This document shows positions 9,019 to 19,599 of a stretch of 64,000 bases of DNA, piece by piece; position 1 is the stretch's first letter; each line of letters starts with the position of its first letter. This DNA is from Qipengyuania oceanensis. GTDB lineage: Bacteria; Pseudomonadota; Alphaproteobacteria; Sphingomonadales; Sphingomonadaceae. Made by a program: the position numbers and the translations under genes. Location: the NCBI RefSeq assembly GCF_009827535.1, contig NZ_WTYN01000001.1, forward strand, positions 248,001-312,000. Direction: 5' to 3'. The notes beneath the pieces were generated by a model. The model was not told the DNA's origin and did no database searches. It saw nothing but the letters and a program-made list of their open reading frames with translations.

Positions 9019-11325
9019 ATGGCAATTCTGCCCCAAATCAACAGGTTGAACGAACGGGCTCGCGATGCCGTCTGGGCGGCCGTGGCCGCCGGTATCTTCG
9101 CTCTACTAGGCTTGCTCGGCCCGCTCGACCAGTCGATCTGGATATACCAGTCCATTTTCAGCGACGAGCAGATGAGCGGGGATATCGTCTTCGCTACCTC
9201 GCGTGACAGTTTGTCTGATCCTGCCAAGCCGCAACAGCGCAAACGATTGGCCAGCGCGCTCGACGCGCTCGGCGAAAGTGGTGTCGATCACATCTATATC
9301 GATGTCGTCTTCGATCGCCCCTCCACGCCCGAGGCCGATGCAAGGCTTGCCCAAGCGATCGAAAGGCTCGGCGATCGGGTTACGCTGGTCCGCCGTGTTG
9401 AAACCTACATCGCAGGTAAAACCTGGGTACAGACCACGATCGAGCCCATAGCCGGTGACACGCGCCAGGTCATAAGTGACCGAGTGGTGAATTACATGGG
9501 GTTCACCTGGGAGATGCCGCTGGTTCTCGAAACGCGAGCTGGTCGGTTCGAGACCCTGCCAGCAGCCTTGGCTGATGCCGAAACCTCCTCGGTCAGGTCG
9601 ACGTTGATCAATTACGACTTCGACCCGACTTCCATGAAGGTCATCGAGATCGATGAAGACATCGAGCCTGCTACTCTTGCCAGTCTTGCCGGCAAGCGCG
9701 TGCTCTTTGGCAATCGTGGAGCAAAGGCTGCCGAACTTGCTAACATTCCCGGCTTGCCGGGGGTGCCGGGAAGTTACGTCTCGATCTTTGCGGCGGAGAC
9801 ACTCAAGGCTGGTTACGCAAAATATCTGCCCGCATGGCTTGCATGGGCCGTCGCTTTCGTTGTTCTTTTCCTGATCACAGGACTGTGGCGGCCGGCAACC
9901 GAATTGCGTCGCAAGGCCTACGCCCTGTTCGCGCTGGCCGTTCCGGCCACGGTTCTTCTCGGAACTCACTTTCACATTCGGGTCAGCGTGGCGTCGGCGC
10001 TGATGACGGGTGTGTGGTACGGTGGTCTTCGACTTCGCTCTCGCTGGCAGCGTAAATTCGCGCTGGAAGATGACAAGACCGGTCTGCCGACCTTCCGGGC
10101 GTTCGAGAAACTCATCGCGGAAAAAGGTGCACCCAGCGCGGTCATCGTCGCCAAGGTCCACGGCTACGAGGAAGTCGTGAAAGCGCTGCCACCGGATCTC
10201 CACTCCGAATACGTGCACAACATGGTCGAGAGGCTGAGGGTGACGGAGAAAGGGATGGCGATTTACGCGACCGAGGGCCGCTATTTCTCCTGGGCATCGG
10301 CGGAAACCGCGCCGCAGGACATCGAGGAGCACTTGAACGGCTTGCGCGCGCTGTTCGCCACGCCGATCAGCGTCGGGGATACTGAACTCGACGCGGGCAT
10401 GACATTCGGTGTCGACATGTCCGGCGAACCGAACCCGGCACGGCGCATCGCTTCTGCCGTTTCAGCAGCCGAGAAAACCGACGAAGCGCATCGACCGATC
10501 ATCTTCGCTGAAGAAAGCAACCAGAGCGACGCTCTCTGGAAATTGTCGCTCCAGGGACGGATCGATCGTGCCCTCGACCGGGGCGAAATTTACCTCGTTT
10601 ACCAGCCTAAGGTCGACATCTCGACCGGCCAGATGGTTGGTGTCGAGGCTCTGGTACGATGGAACGACCCTGCTCGCGGCCAGATTTCGCCAGCCTTCTT
10701 CATTCAGGAGTGCGAGCGGGCGGGGCGGATGGACCACCTGACGCAGTTCGTGCTCGACGAAGCGGTCAAGGCTGCCGTCCTCCTTCGCGGACATGGCATC
10801 GATGCCAAGATGTCGGTGAACATCTCGGCGACCCTGCTGCGAGACAATCGTGTCGAGCGAATGGTTCAGCAGACCCTGCGAGAACACAATCTTCCGGCGC
10901 ATCTTCTCGTGCTCGAGCTGACCGAGACAGCGCGCATCCTCGACCTCGACCACGCGGTAACCGTGCTCGAGCGGTTGCGCCTGACGGGTTGCAGCATATC
11001 GATCGATGACTTTGGTGTTGGTGCTGCAAATCTGGAAGTGATCTACAAGCTGCCGCTCGACGAGTTGAAGATCGACCGGGAATTCGTCGCCAACGTCCAG
11101 AATCCCAAGGCCGCCGCGGTCATCGGAAGCATGATCGCCTTCGGAAAGGCGGCGGGAATCGTGGTGATCGCAGAGGGCGCAGAGGACGCGCAAACGATTC
11201 GCAATCTGGCAGATCTGGGGTGCAATATCATTCAGGGCTACGGGATTTCCCGGCCTGTAGAGCTTGCCGATCTCCTTCAATTTCAGTGGACTACGACAAA
11301 ACCGACAGCAAAAAACATGGTTTAA
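9019..11325 (+). CDS. CHASE2 sensor protein with degenerate GGDEF and EAL phosphodiesterase domain
   Basis: A 768-residue inner-membrane signalling protein. One membrane helix at about 20-38 leads into a periplasmic CHASE2 sensor (about 40-270; VDHIYIDVVFDRPSTPEADARL). Three helices follow at about 272-350 and then the cytoplasmic part. A GGDEF-like region (about 360-500) has no GGDEF signature; the place where it belongs reads YATEGRYFSWASA. The EAL domain (about 515-760) looks complete: GVEALVRW, SVNISATLL, LELTETARI, ISIDDFGVG, LKIDREFV, IAEGAED and IIQGYGISRP. It should hydrolyse cyclic di-GMP in response to an unknown external signal. It is a single gene, divergent from ribB, with slightly lower G+C than its neighbours. 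Confidence 0.9.
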   Translation: MAILPQINRLNERARDAVWAAVAAGIFALLGLLGPLDQSIWIYQSIFSDEQMSGDIVFATSRDSLSDPAKPQQRKRLASALDALGESGVDHIYIDVVFDRPSTPEADARLAQAIERLGDRVTLVRRVETYIAGKTWVQTTIEPIAGDTRQVISDRVVNYMGFTWEMPLVLETRAGRFETLPAALADAETSSVRSTLINYDFDPTSMKVIEIDEDIEPATLASLAGKRVLFGNRGAKAAELANIPGLPGVPGSYVSIFAAETLKAGYAKYLPAWLAWAVAFVVLFLITGLWRPATELRRKAYALFALAVPATVLLGTHFHIRVSVASALMTGVWYGGLRLRSRWQRKFALEDDKTGLPTFRAFEKLIAEKGAPSAVIVAKVHGYEEVVKALPPDLHSEYVHNMVERLRVTEKGMAIYATEGRYFSWASAETAPQDIEEHLNGLRALFATPISVGDTELDAGMTFGVDMSGEPNPARRIASAVSAAEKTDEAHRPIIFAEESNQSDALWKLSLQGRIDRALDRGEIYLVYQPKVDISTGQMVGVEALVRWNDPARGQISPAFFIQECERAGRMDHLTQFVLDEAVKAAVLLRGHGIDAKMSVNISATLLRDNRVERMVQQTLREHNLPAHLLVLELTETARILDLDHAVTVLERLRLTGCSISIDDFGVGAANLEVIYKLPLDELKIDREFVANVQNPKAAAVIGSMIAFGKAAGIVVIAEGAEDAQTIRNLADLGCNIIQGYGISRPVELADLLQFQWTTTKPTAKNMV

Positions 11326-11354
11326 ACTTTACAAACAAACCTGGTTAACGCATA

Positions 11355-11526
11355 TGCAAGGTCTACAAAATGGAGACCTTGCAGTGATCGATCTTATCGC
11401 AATCGCGCTTGGCAGCCGCCGCGGCAGCTGAGCCTACACAGTTTCTGAGCCTCGGGATTTGGAAGCACAGCGCTTTCGACCCAGGTTCTCTACCGAATAA
11501 AGAAGGGGCCTCTGGTCCCTTTTTTT
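11355..11526 (+). ncRNA. Candidate structured small RNA with intrinsic terminator
   Basis: The 5' part is a perfect hairpin, TGCAAGGTCT at 11355-11364 and AGACCTTGCA at 11374-11383 with a 9-base loop. A second stem-loop pairs GAGCCT-GGG with CCCAGG-CTC around an inner stem GGAAGC/GCTTTC (about 11450-11490). The 3' end is a 7-bp hairpin followed by six T. A weak promoter-like pair (TTTACA at 11328-11333 and CATATG at 11351-11356, 17 apart) lies at the 5' side but would start transcription inside the first hairpin, so the true 5' end is uncertain. I cannot match it to a named RNA family. Confidence 0.45.
11504..11526 (+). terminator. Rho-independent terminator
   Basis: AGGGGCC at 11504-11510 pairs with GGTCCCT at 11514-11520 (seven pairs, one G-T) around a 3-base loop and is followed by six T at 11521-11526. 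It ends plus-strand transcription, either from the EAL gene 180 bases upstream or from the small RNA candidate. Confidence 0.8.
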
Positions 11527-11638
11527 GCGCCCATTGGATACGTGGCTGACTGCGGCCGCCCCCGACAATCGAAGCCGAGCGCACACCACCGCCCGCTCAT
11601 TGGGCGGGACTGGGTCTACGCTAAGGCTGAGGGGAAGG

Positions 11639-11714
<76 letters not shown>

Positions 11715-11822
11715 ACACGTCGATTGCTGGCTGAACCGTAGGTGCGGTCCGAATCGAACGAGGCGCTCATATAACCGCTGTCTCGCGCATGGGAAGAGGC
11801 CACGGGCCAAAATTAGCGAAAA

Positions 11823-12947
11823 TCAGCGCATCCCTCGCAATCCCGTTTTCGGGGCATCGCGATTCCACCGGTTCACCATCATCAGCGTGCCTATGCAGAT
11901 CATGTTCGTCATCATCGACGAGCCGCCGTGGCTCATGAACGGCAGGGGGATGCCGACCACCGGAGCGAGGCCCATGACCATCATAAGATTGATCGCGATG
12001 TAGAAGAAGATCGTCGCGACCATGCCTGCAGCGAGCAGGCGCGAGAAGCGGTCGTTCGAACGCATCGAGACTTTCCAGCCCCACCGCAGGATCAGCGCGA
12101 AGATGCCGATGACCACAATGCCGCCGATCAGGCCCCATTCCTCCGCCATCGTGGCGAAGACGAAGTCAGTGTGCGGTTCGGGCAGATAATTGAGATGGCT
12201 CTGCGAACCCTCGTTGAACCCCTTGCCGGTGATACCGCCGGACCCGATCGCGATCTTCGACTGCGTAATGTGATAGCCTGCACCAAGCGGGTCGCTTTCC
12301 GGATCAAGGAAAGTGAAAACGCGCCGCTGCTGATAGGGCTTGAGGCCGAAAAAGAACGCCAGCGGGGCGATGACCATCGCCGCGGCTCCGCCAAGAGCGA
12401 ACCAGCGCATCGGCAGCCCTGCGAGAAACATGGTAACGACGCCGCCGAAACCGATCGCCAGAGCGGTGCCCAGGTCCGGCTGGAGCAGAACAAGCGCCAT
12501 CGGAAAACCGATCAGCGCCCCGGTAGGCACGATCGAGCGCCAGCTGTTGGTCAGACCTGTGGGAAGGGTTTCGTAGAACCGTGCGAGGGTCAGCACGATC
12601 ACCGGCTTCATCAGCTCGGACGGCTGCAATTGCATGAAGCCAAGGTCAAGCCAGCGCTGGCTCCCGCCTCCTACGAAGCCCATCGCCTCGACCGCCATGA
12701 GCATGACCAGCACGATCCCGTAGACCGGATAGGCGAAGAAGCGCACGAAATCGCGGGAGAAGCGCGTCATGATCGCGGCAACGGTGAGAAACACCGCGAA
12801 GCGTACGAGGTGGGACGAGGCGTAGGGCGACATATGCCCACCCGCCGCGGAGTAGAGGACGGCCGCACCGAAAGCGACCAGCACGAACAGCGGTGCGAGC
12901 ATCTGCCACGGTTGGCGCGCAATCGGTGCGGGAACGATGCTGCTCAT
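11823..12947 (-). CDS. rodA: Peptidoglycan glycosyltransferase RodA (SEDS family)
   Basis: A 374-residue polytopic protein with about ten membrane helices. It polymerises lipid II glycan strands during cell elongation, in complex with PBP2. SEDS landmarks are GGGSQRWLDLGFMQLQPSE (RWxxxG...QPSE), LLQPDLGTA and, near the end, GLAPVVGIPLPFMSHGGSS. The ATG at 12947 overlaps the stop of mrdA by four bases (ATGA), so the synthase and its transpeptidase are made together. It is the last gene of the mreB-mreC-mreD-mrdA-rodA group. Confidence 0.97.
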   Translation of the reverse strand: MSSIVPAPIARQPWQMLAPLFVLVAFGAAVLYSAAGGHMSPYASSHLVRFAVFLTVAAIMTRFSRDFVRFFAYPVYGIVLVMLMAVEAMGFVGGGSQRWLDLGFMQLQPSELMKPVIVLTLARFYETLPTGLTNSWRSIVPTGALIGFPMALVLLQPDLGTALAIGFGGVVTMFLAGLPMRWFALGGAAAMVIAPLAFFFGLKPYQQRRVFTFLDPESDPLGAGYHITQSKIAIGSGGITGKGFNEGSQSHLNYLPEPHTDFVFATMAEEWGLIGGIVVIGIFALILRWGWKVSMRSNDRFSRLLAAGMVATIFFYIAINLMMVMGLAPVVGIPLPFMSHGGSSMMTNMICIGTLMMVNRWNRDAPKTGLRGMR

Positions 12948-15076
12948 CGGGCAGGGCTTGCCGGTGGCGAGGGTGCCGGTGTCGGAGCGGAAGCCGCGGC
13001 CGGATCGGTCGGACTCGCTGCCGTTGCCCCTGCCGGATCGGCAGCGCGCGGCGCAGACGCTGGGTTGGCTTCCGTCCGCGGCGTGATGGCATCGGTCGCG
13101 ATGGCTTCTGGCTGGGTCGCAGCTGCTCGCGCTTCCGCCTCGACCTGGTCGAAGATATCCTCGTCGCGCCTCGGCGCAGGGGCCACGCTTTCGCCCGCAG
13201 CGGCGGCATAGGCCGCATACTTTCGCTCGAGCCGTTGCTTGGCAGTGCCGCCCCACTGCTTCTCCAGCGCAAACAAAGCTTCGAGGCCCTTCTGCGGATC
13301 GAACAGGAAAGTCATCACGTCGCGTGCGATCGGGTAGGCCGAGCCCGAGCCGCCGCCGTGTTCGATGACGACGGCGCCGGCGTAGCGCGGCTTGTCGAAC
13401 GGCGCGAAGAACACGAACAGGCCGTGGTCGCGATATTTCCACGGGCCGGTCTTACCGTTCGAAATGCTGAGCGAGACGACCTGGGCCGTCCCGGTCTTGC
13501 CGGCCATCTTGACGTCTTCGAGCGGCAATCGGGCACGTCCCGCGGTACCCGGCCCGTTGACCACGTCGCTCATCGCTTGCCGGACGTAATTGATCTCTTC
13601 CGGCGTGAACGCGAAATGTTCGAACTTGGGTTTCTTGCCGTCGAGGATGAGGCGGGGCATCACCCGGTCCCCGGTGGCCATCCTCGCACTCATGACGGCA
13701 AGCTGCAGCGGGCTCGTCAGGTAGTAGCCCTGGCCGATGGAGGCGTTGACCGTGTCGAACGGTTGCCATGCCTGGTCGTATTTCTTCCGCTTCCAGGTCG
13801 GCGACGGAACGGTCCCGTAAAACTGCGTCGTCACCGGCAGATCGAATTCTTCGCCCAGGCCCATGCGATGCGCCCATTCGGCGACCTTGGCGAAGCCGAC
13901 CTGCTGGGCGAAATGGTAGAAGTAGCTGTCGCAGCTCTGGTAAATGGCTTTGGCCATGTTGACCTGGCCGTGATTGCTCCAGCAGTTGAAGAAGCGGTTG
14001 CCGATCCTGCGTCCGCCGCCGCAGATGATCGTCTCTTCCGGTTTCACACCGGCGTCGAGGAACGCCATGCAGTGCATGGGCTTCACGGTCGAACCGGGCG
14101 GATAGAGGCCTTGCAGCACCTTGTTGCGCAGTGGCACGCGCTCGTCGTCGCGAAGCATGGCATATTCGACGCGCCCGATCCCGGCGCTGAAACTGTTGGG
14201 GTCGTAGCTCGGCATCGATGCCATGCAGAGCAAGTCGCCGGTCTCGCAGTCCATCACCACGACCGACCCGGATTCAAGGCCGATCCGCCGGGCCGCGTAA
14301 TCCTGCAACGGGCCGTCGATCGTCAGTTTTACCGGATCGCCCTGGACGTCCTCGCGGGTTTCGAGATCGCGCACGATCCGCCCCGAAGCCGTCACCTCTA
14401 CCCGGCGAGCGCCCGGAATGCCGCGCAAGTCCTGCTCGAATTGCTTTTCCATCCCGTCCTTGCCGATCTTGTACCCGGGGGTGATCAGCAGCGGGTTGCG
14501 ATCCTTTTCGTATTCTTCGGCCGACGCCGGACCGACGTAACCCAGGAGATGGCCGACGGCAGGACCGGTCGGGTAGAAGCGCGAGAAGCCACGTTGCGGC
14601 ACCACGCCGGGCAGATCCGGCAGGCGGACGCTGATCGCGGCAAACTGGTCGTATTTCAGGCCGCTTGCCACTTCGATGGGCTGGAAGCCCCGTGCATGAT
14701 CGACCTGGGTCTTGAGATCGGCGATCTTGGCCGCATCGAGATCCAGTATCTCGGCAAGTACGCCGATGGTGTAATCGGCATCGCGCATGCGTTCCGGGAT
14801 GACGTCCACGCGAAAGTCGGCACGATTGGACGCGAGCGGCGCTCCGTTGCGATCGAGGATCCAGCCACGACGCGGCGGGATCAATGACAGGTTCACCCGG
14901 TTGCTCTCGGATTCGAGCCGGTATTTCTCGTTCTCGGCGATGGCGATGTAGCCCATCCGGCTCGCGAGCAGGACGCCGATGCCCCCCATGACCGAGCCAA
15001 TGACCATGGCGCGCCGGTCGAAGGAGTGCTTGAGACTTGCAGTCGTGACTTTTTGATTGGGAAGCTTGCCGAGCAT
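12944..15076 (-). CDS. mrdA: Penicillin-binding protein 2 (elongation transpeptidase)
   Basis: A 710-residue protein with a single N-terminal membrane anchor (about 25-45, MVIGSVMGGIGVLLASRMGY). A PBP dimerisation domain follows (about 60-230), then the transpeptidase domain (about 265-610). The active-site serine is in YPPGSTVKPMHC (SxxK), the second motif is SCDSYFYHF, and the third is AGKTGTAQV. It crosslinks new peptidoglycan along the cell side wall. After the catalytic domain there is an unusual tail of about 100 residues, very rich in Ala and Pro, that is probably disordered. The ATG shares one base with the mreD stop (TAATG) and the 3' end overlaps rodA. Confidence 0.97.
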   Translation of the reverse strand: MLGKLPNQKVTTASLKHSFDRRAMVIGSVMGGIGVLLASRMGYIAIAENEKYRLESESNRVNLSLIPPRRGWILDRNGAPLASNRADFRVDVIPERMRDADYTIGVLAEILDLDAAKIADLKTQVDHARGFQPIEVASGLKYDQFAAISVRLPDLPGVVPQRGFSRFYPTGPAVGHLLGYVGPASAEEYEKDRNPLLITPGYKIGKDGMEKQFEQDLRGIPGARRVEVTASGRIVRDLETREDVQGDPVKLTIDGPLQDYAARRIGLESGSVVVMDCETGDLLCMASMPSYDPNSFSAGIGRVEYAMLRDDERVPLRNKVLQGLYPPGSTVKPMHCMAFLDAGVKPEETIICGGGRRIGNRFFNCWSNHGQVNMAKAIYQSCDSYFYHFAQQVGFAKVAEWAHRMGLGEEFDLPVTTQFYGTVPSPTWKRKKYDQAWQPFDTVNASIGQGYYLTSPLQLAVMSARMATGDRVMPRLILDGKKPKFEHFAFTPEEINYVRQAMSDVVNGPGTAGRARLPLEDVKMAGKTGTAQVVSLSISNGKTGPWKYRDHGLFVFFAPFDKPRYAGAVVIEHGGGSGSAYPIARDVMTFLFDPQKGLEALFALEKQWGGTAKQRLERKYAAYAAAAGESVAPAPRRDEDIFDQVEAEARAAATQPEAIATDAITPRTEANPASAPRAADPAGATAASPTDPAAASAPTPAPSPPASPAR

Positions 15077-15630
15077 TACGCGACCCTGCGTACCCGCATC
15101 AGCCTGAACCGGTCCAGTCTCGCCACCAGGCGCGAGAGCAGGGGGTAGACGAAAATGCCGATCGCCATTTGCGGGCCGCCCGCAATCATCATCGGCACGG
15201 TCAGCGATGCGCCGGACACTACCATGGCGAGCAAGATATATGCGAGGATCAGGCTGGCAGCGGTGATCCAGTCGATCAGGAAGTGTCGCCAGGGAAAGCG
15301 CGCTTCGAGCATCTCGAGCGCGATCATCGCCAGCGACCAGAGCGCGATGGCGCTGCCGAATGGCTGGCCGCTGTAGAGATCGTCGAAAGCGCCGAGGGGA
15401 AATCCGGCCCACACCGGCAGCAGCCCAGGACGCTGCATTCGCCACGCGATCAGCATGATGAAGCCGAGCGGCGGGAAAAGCGGAAGCGCGGTCGCCATGA
15501 AGAAGATCGGTATGAGGGAGGCGATCATCACCGAGAGCCACGGGACCACGTTTGCGAGCAGCGGCGAATGGGCGCGGTTGATGCGCCGGCCGTACGGGTC
15601 GCTGCGGGATCGGGGATTGAGCCGCTCCAT
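15076..15630 (-). CDS. mreD: Rod shape-determining protein MreD
   Basis: A 184-residue inner-membrane protein with about five helices, of the usual MreD size. The N terminus carries NPRSRSDPYGRRINRAHSP, the membrane part includes LPLFPPLGFIMLIAWR and PVWAGFPLGAFDDLYSGQ, and it ends with a basic tail (LDRFRLMRVRRVA). It is part of the Mre elongasome linking the MreB cytoskeleton to wall synthesis. It is placed by neighbourhood as well as by sequence, between mreC (one-base overlap) and mrdA (one-base overlap). Confidence 0.93.
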   Translation of the reverse strand: MERLNPRSRSDPYGRRINRAHSPLLANVVPWLSVMIASLIPIFFMATALPLFPPLGFIMLIAWRMQRPGLLPVWAGFPLGAFDDLYSGQPFGSAIALWSLAMIALEMLEARFPWRHFLIDWITAASLILAYILLAMVVSGASLTVPMMIAGGPQMAIGIFVYPLLSRLVARLDRFRLMRVRRVA

Positions 15631-16520
15631 CAGTCGGCCAGTTCCTCTTCGATCGGTGTCTGAACCGCGAGGACGGCTTCGGGCTGCCAGATCGGCTCGA
15701 CCGATACCCAGTCCGTGGCGGCCGGATCGCTGATGATCCGCGCAAGGCCGCCATCGTCGTTGACCTCGCTGACGATCGCGACGGCGATGCCGGGGCGATA
15801 GTAGCCGCCCGCGCCACTGGTGACGAAGACATCGCCCTTCTTGAGCGGATTGATCCCGAGATTGATGAGACGGATGCGGAGCAGTCCGTCGCCGCGACCT
15901 TCGGCGAAAGCCACGACTTCGTCGCCGGCGCGGCGGACCGGAAGCACGCTCTCGCTATCGGTCAGCAGGAGGACACGCGAGCTGTCGCGGCTGACTTCGA
16001 GAATCCGTCCGACGACTCCGCGCGGCGAGCGCACCGACATCCCGACTTCGACTCCGTCGGCGGAACCCGCTCCGAGATAGGCGAAGCGGCGTGTGCTTGA
16101 CGCCGTCGAGCCGACCAGCCTGCCGACAGCGACGGGAGCGACATCTTCGTCCTTGAACCCGAGCAGGCCCTTGAGGCGCCGGTTTTCCTGTTCGGTGGCC
16201 CTGGCTTCGGCGAGCTTGATGCGGGCCAGTTCCACTTCCCGCTTCAGCGCCGCGTTCTGGCTTCCGGCCCGATAATAGCCATTGATCGTTTCGAACAGCC
16301 CAAGGCCCCAGGTCCGCCCTTGCGCGCTACTTTCCGCAACCGGTTCAACCACATCATGGGCCGAGCCGCGCACGCCGTTGAAGGAAGATGGGCGCCAGAG
16401 CGAAACGCCCAGCAGGATCGCGCCGACCAGTGCACCGATACCGGCCAGGATATAGCCGGTGAATACGCTGTACTGCGCCTTGCGAGAGTAACTCGAGCGC
16501 CGGGATGAGGGCGGCGCCAT
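15630..16520 (-). CDS. mreC: Rod shape-determining protein MreC
   Basis: A 296-residue bitopic protein. It has a short cytoplasmic N terminus, a membrane anchor at about 20-44 (FTGYILAGIGALVGAILLGV), a coiled coil at about 80-118 (NAALKREVELARIKLAEARA) and the two beta-barrel domains of MreC (about 125-280; GRLVGSTASSTRRFAYLGAG, then VLLLTDSESVLPV). MreC is the periplasmic scaffold that activates PBP2-RodA. It lies 25 bases downstream of mreB and shares one base with mreD. Confidence 0.95.
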   Translation of the reverse strand: MAPPSSRRSSYSRKAQYSVFTGYILAGIGALVGAILLGVSLWRPSSFNGVRGSAHDVVEPVAESSAQGRTWGLGLFETINGYYRAGSQNAALKREVELARIKLAEARATEQENRRLKGLLGFKDEDVAPVAVGRLVGSTASSTRRFAYLGAGSADGVEVGMSVRSPRGVVGRILEVSRDSSRVLLLTDSESVLPVRRAGDEVVAFAEGRGDGLLRIRLINLGINPLKKGDVFVTSGAGGYYRPGIAVAIVSEVNDDGGLARIISDPAATDWVSVEPIWQPEAVLAVQTPIEEELAD

Positions 16521-16545
16521 GGGCCGTGGAACCTCCTTCGTTCGG

Positions 16546-17676
<1,131 letters not shown>

Positions 17677-17778
17677 CTAGCCAAAGCGCGGTTAAAAGGC
17701 CAAAAATTTATGTCGAAAGACACGATGATTTCCACCGGCGACCTCGAATCTGCGCCGCTTCATCGCTAGGCTCTGCAA

Positions 17779-19599
17779 ATGCCGCAAATCCGCCGCCTCC
17801 CTGAATCGCTGGTCAACCGTATCGCGGCCGGCGAGGTGGTCGAACGTCCGGCCAGCGCGCTCAAGGAGATAGTCGAAAATTCGATCGATTCCGGCGCGCA
17901 CCGGATCGACGTGCGGCTGACCGGGGGCGGGCTCGATCGGCTCGAGGTCACCGACGACGGTTGCGGGATGACGCCCGACGACATGAGCATGGCGCTCGAA
18001 CGCCATGCGACCTCCAAGCTGCCCGACGAGAACATCGAGCAGGTCGCAACGCTCGGCTTCCGTGGCGAGGCCCTGCCGTCGATCGCTAGCGTCGCGCGGT
18101 TCACACTCGAAAGCCGTCCGCGCGATGCCGCGCAGGGCTGGCGCAAGGTCGTCGATCACGGAACGCCGGTCGAGGACGAGCCGGTAGGCTTGCCGCCGGG
18201 CACGAGGGTCCGGGTGGAAGAGCTGTTCGCCAAGGTCCCGGCGCGGCGCAAGTTCCTGCGCACCGAGCGCAGCGAATATGCAGCCTGTCACGATGTCGTC
18301 CGGCGGCTCGCCATGGCTCGGCCGGACATCGCCTTCAGCCTGATGCATGGCGAACGGCAGGTCTTCCGGCTGCCCGAGAACCAGCGTCTGGCAGAGCGTG
18401 TCGCCCAGATCGTCGCGCGCGAGCTGCAGGAGAACGGCGTGGCGATCGAGGCCGAACGGCCGAGTAGCGAGGGGATAATGCGGCTCACTGGGATCGCCGG
18501 TCTGCCGACCTACAATCGCGGAGTCGCCGATCACCAGTACCTGTTCGTCAACGGGAGGCCGGTGAAGGATCGCCTGCTGATCGGTGCGGTGCGCGGGGCC
18601 TATTCCGACATGCTCGCGCGCGACCGGCACGCGGTACTGGCGCTCTTTCTCGACCTTGCGCCGGCCGATGTCGACGTGAACGTCCATCCGGCCAAGACGG
18701 AAGTGCGGTTCCGCGATCCGGCCGCCGTGCGCGGCTTCATCGTCTCGGGGCTTCGCGCTGCGCTGTCCACCGGCGACCGGCGCAGCGCGCAAACGCCCGA
18801 TGCCGCGGCGATGGGCAAGTGGCAGCAGGAGCCGGCTCCGGCCTTGCGGTCGATCTTCGAAGGGCGCGACTGGAGCAGGCCGTCCGGCTCGCCTGCATCC
18901 GTCCGGGACGCTTCGCGCGAATGGCGTGGCTACGAAGCCGAGGTGATGACCTCGTCCGACGCCTTGCCGCAGGGCAGGGCGGAACAGGCCGAGCCCTTGC
19001 CGCAGGATGCTGCCGACTACCCGCTCGGTATCGCGCGTGGCCAGGTCGCCGAAACCTACATCGTTGCCGAGGCGGCGGACGGGCTGGTGCTGGTCGACCA
19101 GCACGCAGCGCACGAACGCCTCGTGCTGGAACGACTGAAGGCTGCCGGGTCAGGGGACGCGGTCGCCCGTGCGCAGGCGTTGTTGATCCCCGATGTCGTC
19201 GAACTGGACGAGGCCGATTGCGACCGGCTCGAGGGATCGATCGACAAACTCGCCCAGATGGGCCTCTCCATGGAGCGCTTCGGGCCTAGCGCGATGCTGG
19301 TGCGAAGCCTGCCGCATGCGTTGGCCGGGGCGGACAGCCACAAGCTGTTGCAGGACATCGCCGACGATATCGCACATCACGGCGAGGCACTTCTCCTGGG
19401 CGAAAAGCTCGACCTCGTGCTCGCGACGATGGCGTGTCACGGTTCTGTCCGGGCAGGCCGCGTCCTCTCGGTCGCCGAAATGAATGCGTTGCTGCGCGAG
19501 ATGGAGCGCACGCCGCGTTCAGGCCAATGCAATCACGGCCGCCCGACGTGGGTCAAGCTGTCGCTCGACGACGTCGAGAAACTTTTCGGGAGACATTGA
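17779..19599 (+). CDS. mutL: DNA mismatch repair protein MutL
   Basis: A 606-residue protein. The GHKL ATPase is at 1-215, with VENSIDSGAH, DDGCGMTPDD and GFRGEALPSIASV. The transducer domain covers about 215-330, followed by a low-complexity linker and a C-terminal dimerisation domain. The C-terminal domain has DQHAAHERLVLE, which fits the metal-binding endonuclease motif DQHA-x2-E-x4-E, and QCNHGRPT, a variant of the CPHGRP motif. MutL therefore probably nicks DNA itself, as expected for a lineage without MutH. The next gene starts on the last base of the stop codon (TGATG). Confidence 0.96.
   Translation: MPQIRRLPESLVNRIAAGEVVERPASALKEIVENSIDSGAHRIDVRLTGGGLDRLEVTDDGCGMTPDDMSMALERHATSKLPDENIEQVATLGFRGEALPSIASVARFTLESRPRDAAQGWRKVVDHGTPVEDEPVGLPPGTRVRVEELFAKVPARRKFLRTERSEYAACHDVVRRLAMARPDIAFSLMHGERQVFRLPENQRLAERVAQIVARELQENGVAIEAERPSSEGIMRLTGIAGLPTYNRGVADHQYLFVNGRPVKDRLLIGAVRGAYSDMLARDRHAVLALFLDLAPADVDVNVHPAKTEVRFRDPAAVRGFIVSGLRAALSTGDRRSAQTPDAAAMGKWQQEPAPALRSIFEGRDWSRPSGSPASVRDASREWRGYEAEVMTSSDALPQGRAEQAEPLPQDAADYPLGIARGQVAETYIVAEAADGLVLVDQHAAHERLVLERLKAAGSGDAVARAQALLIPDVVELDEADCDRLEGSIDKLAQMGLSMERFGPSAMLVRSLPHALAGADSHKLLQDIADDIAHHGEALLLGEKLDLVLATMACHGSVRAGRVLSVAEMNALLREMERTPRSGQCNHGRPTWVKLSLDDVEKLFGRH

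Larger units (their letters stand above)
11326..11638. other. 313-base gene-free region between the EAL gene and tRNA-Lys
   Basis: No convincing protein gene is present. The region contains a perfect 10-bp inverted repeat at 11355-11383, further stems at about 11450-11490, and a clear terminator at 11504-11526, which together suggest a small RNA on the plus strand. The remaining 110 bases up to the tRNA hold a GC-rich inverted repeat (CCGCCCG...TGGGCGG, about 11589-11607) that could terminate minus-strand transcripts running out of the tRNA gene. Confidence 0.5.

Noticed and set aside
11354-11431. 25-codon open frame (MQGLQNGDLAVIDLIA...) in the small RNA region
   Set aside because: No ribosome binding site, the start lies in the first hairpin stem, and the residues show no family likeness; the RNA structure explains the sequence better.
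12893-14887. 664-residue plus-strand open frame opposite mrdA
   Set aside because: Antisense shadow of PBP2; composition is His/Arg/Asp-rich and shows no domain.
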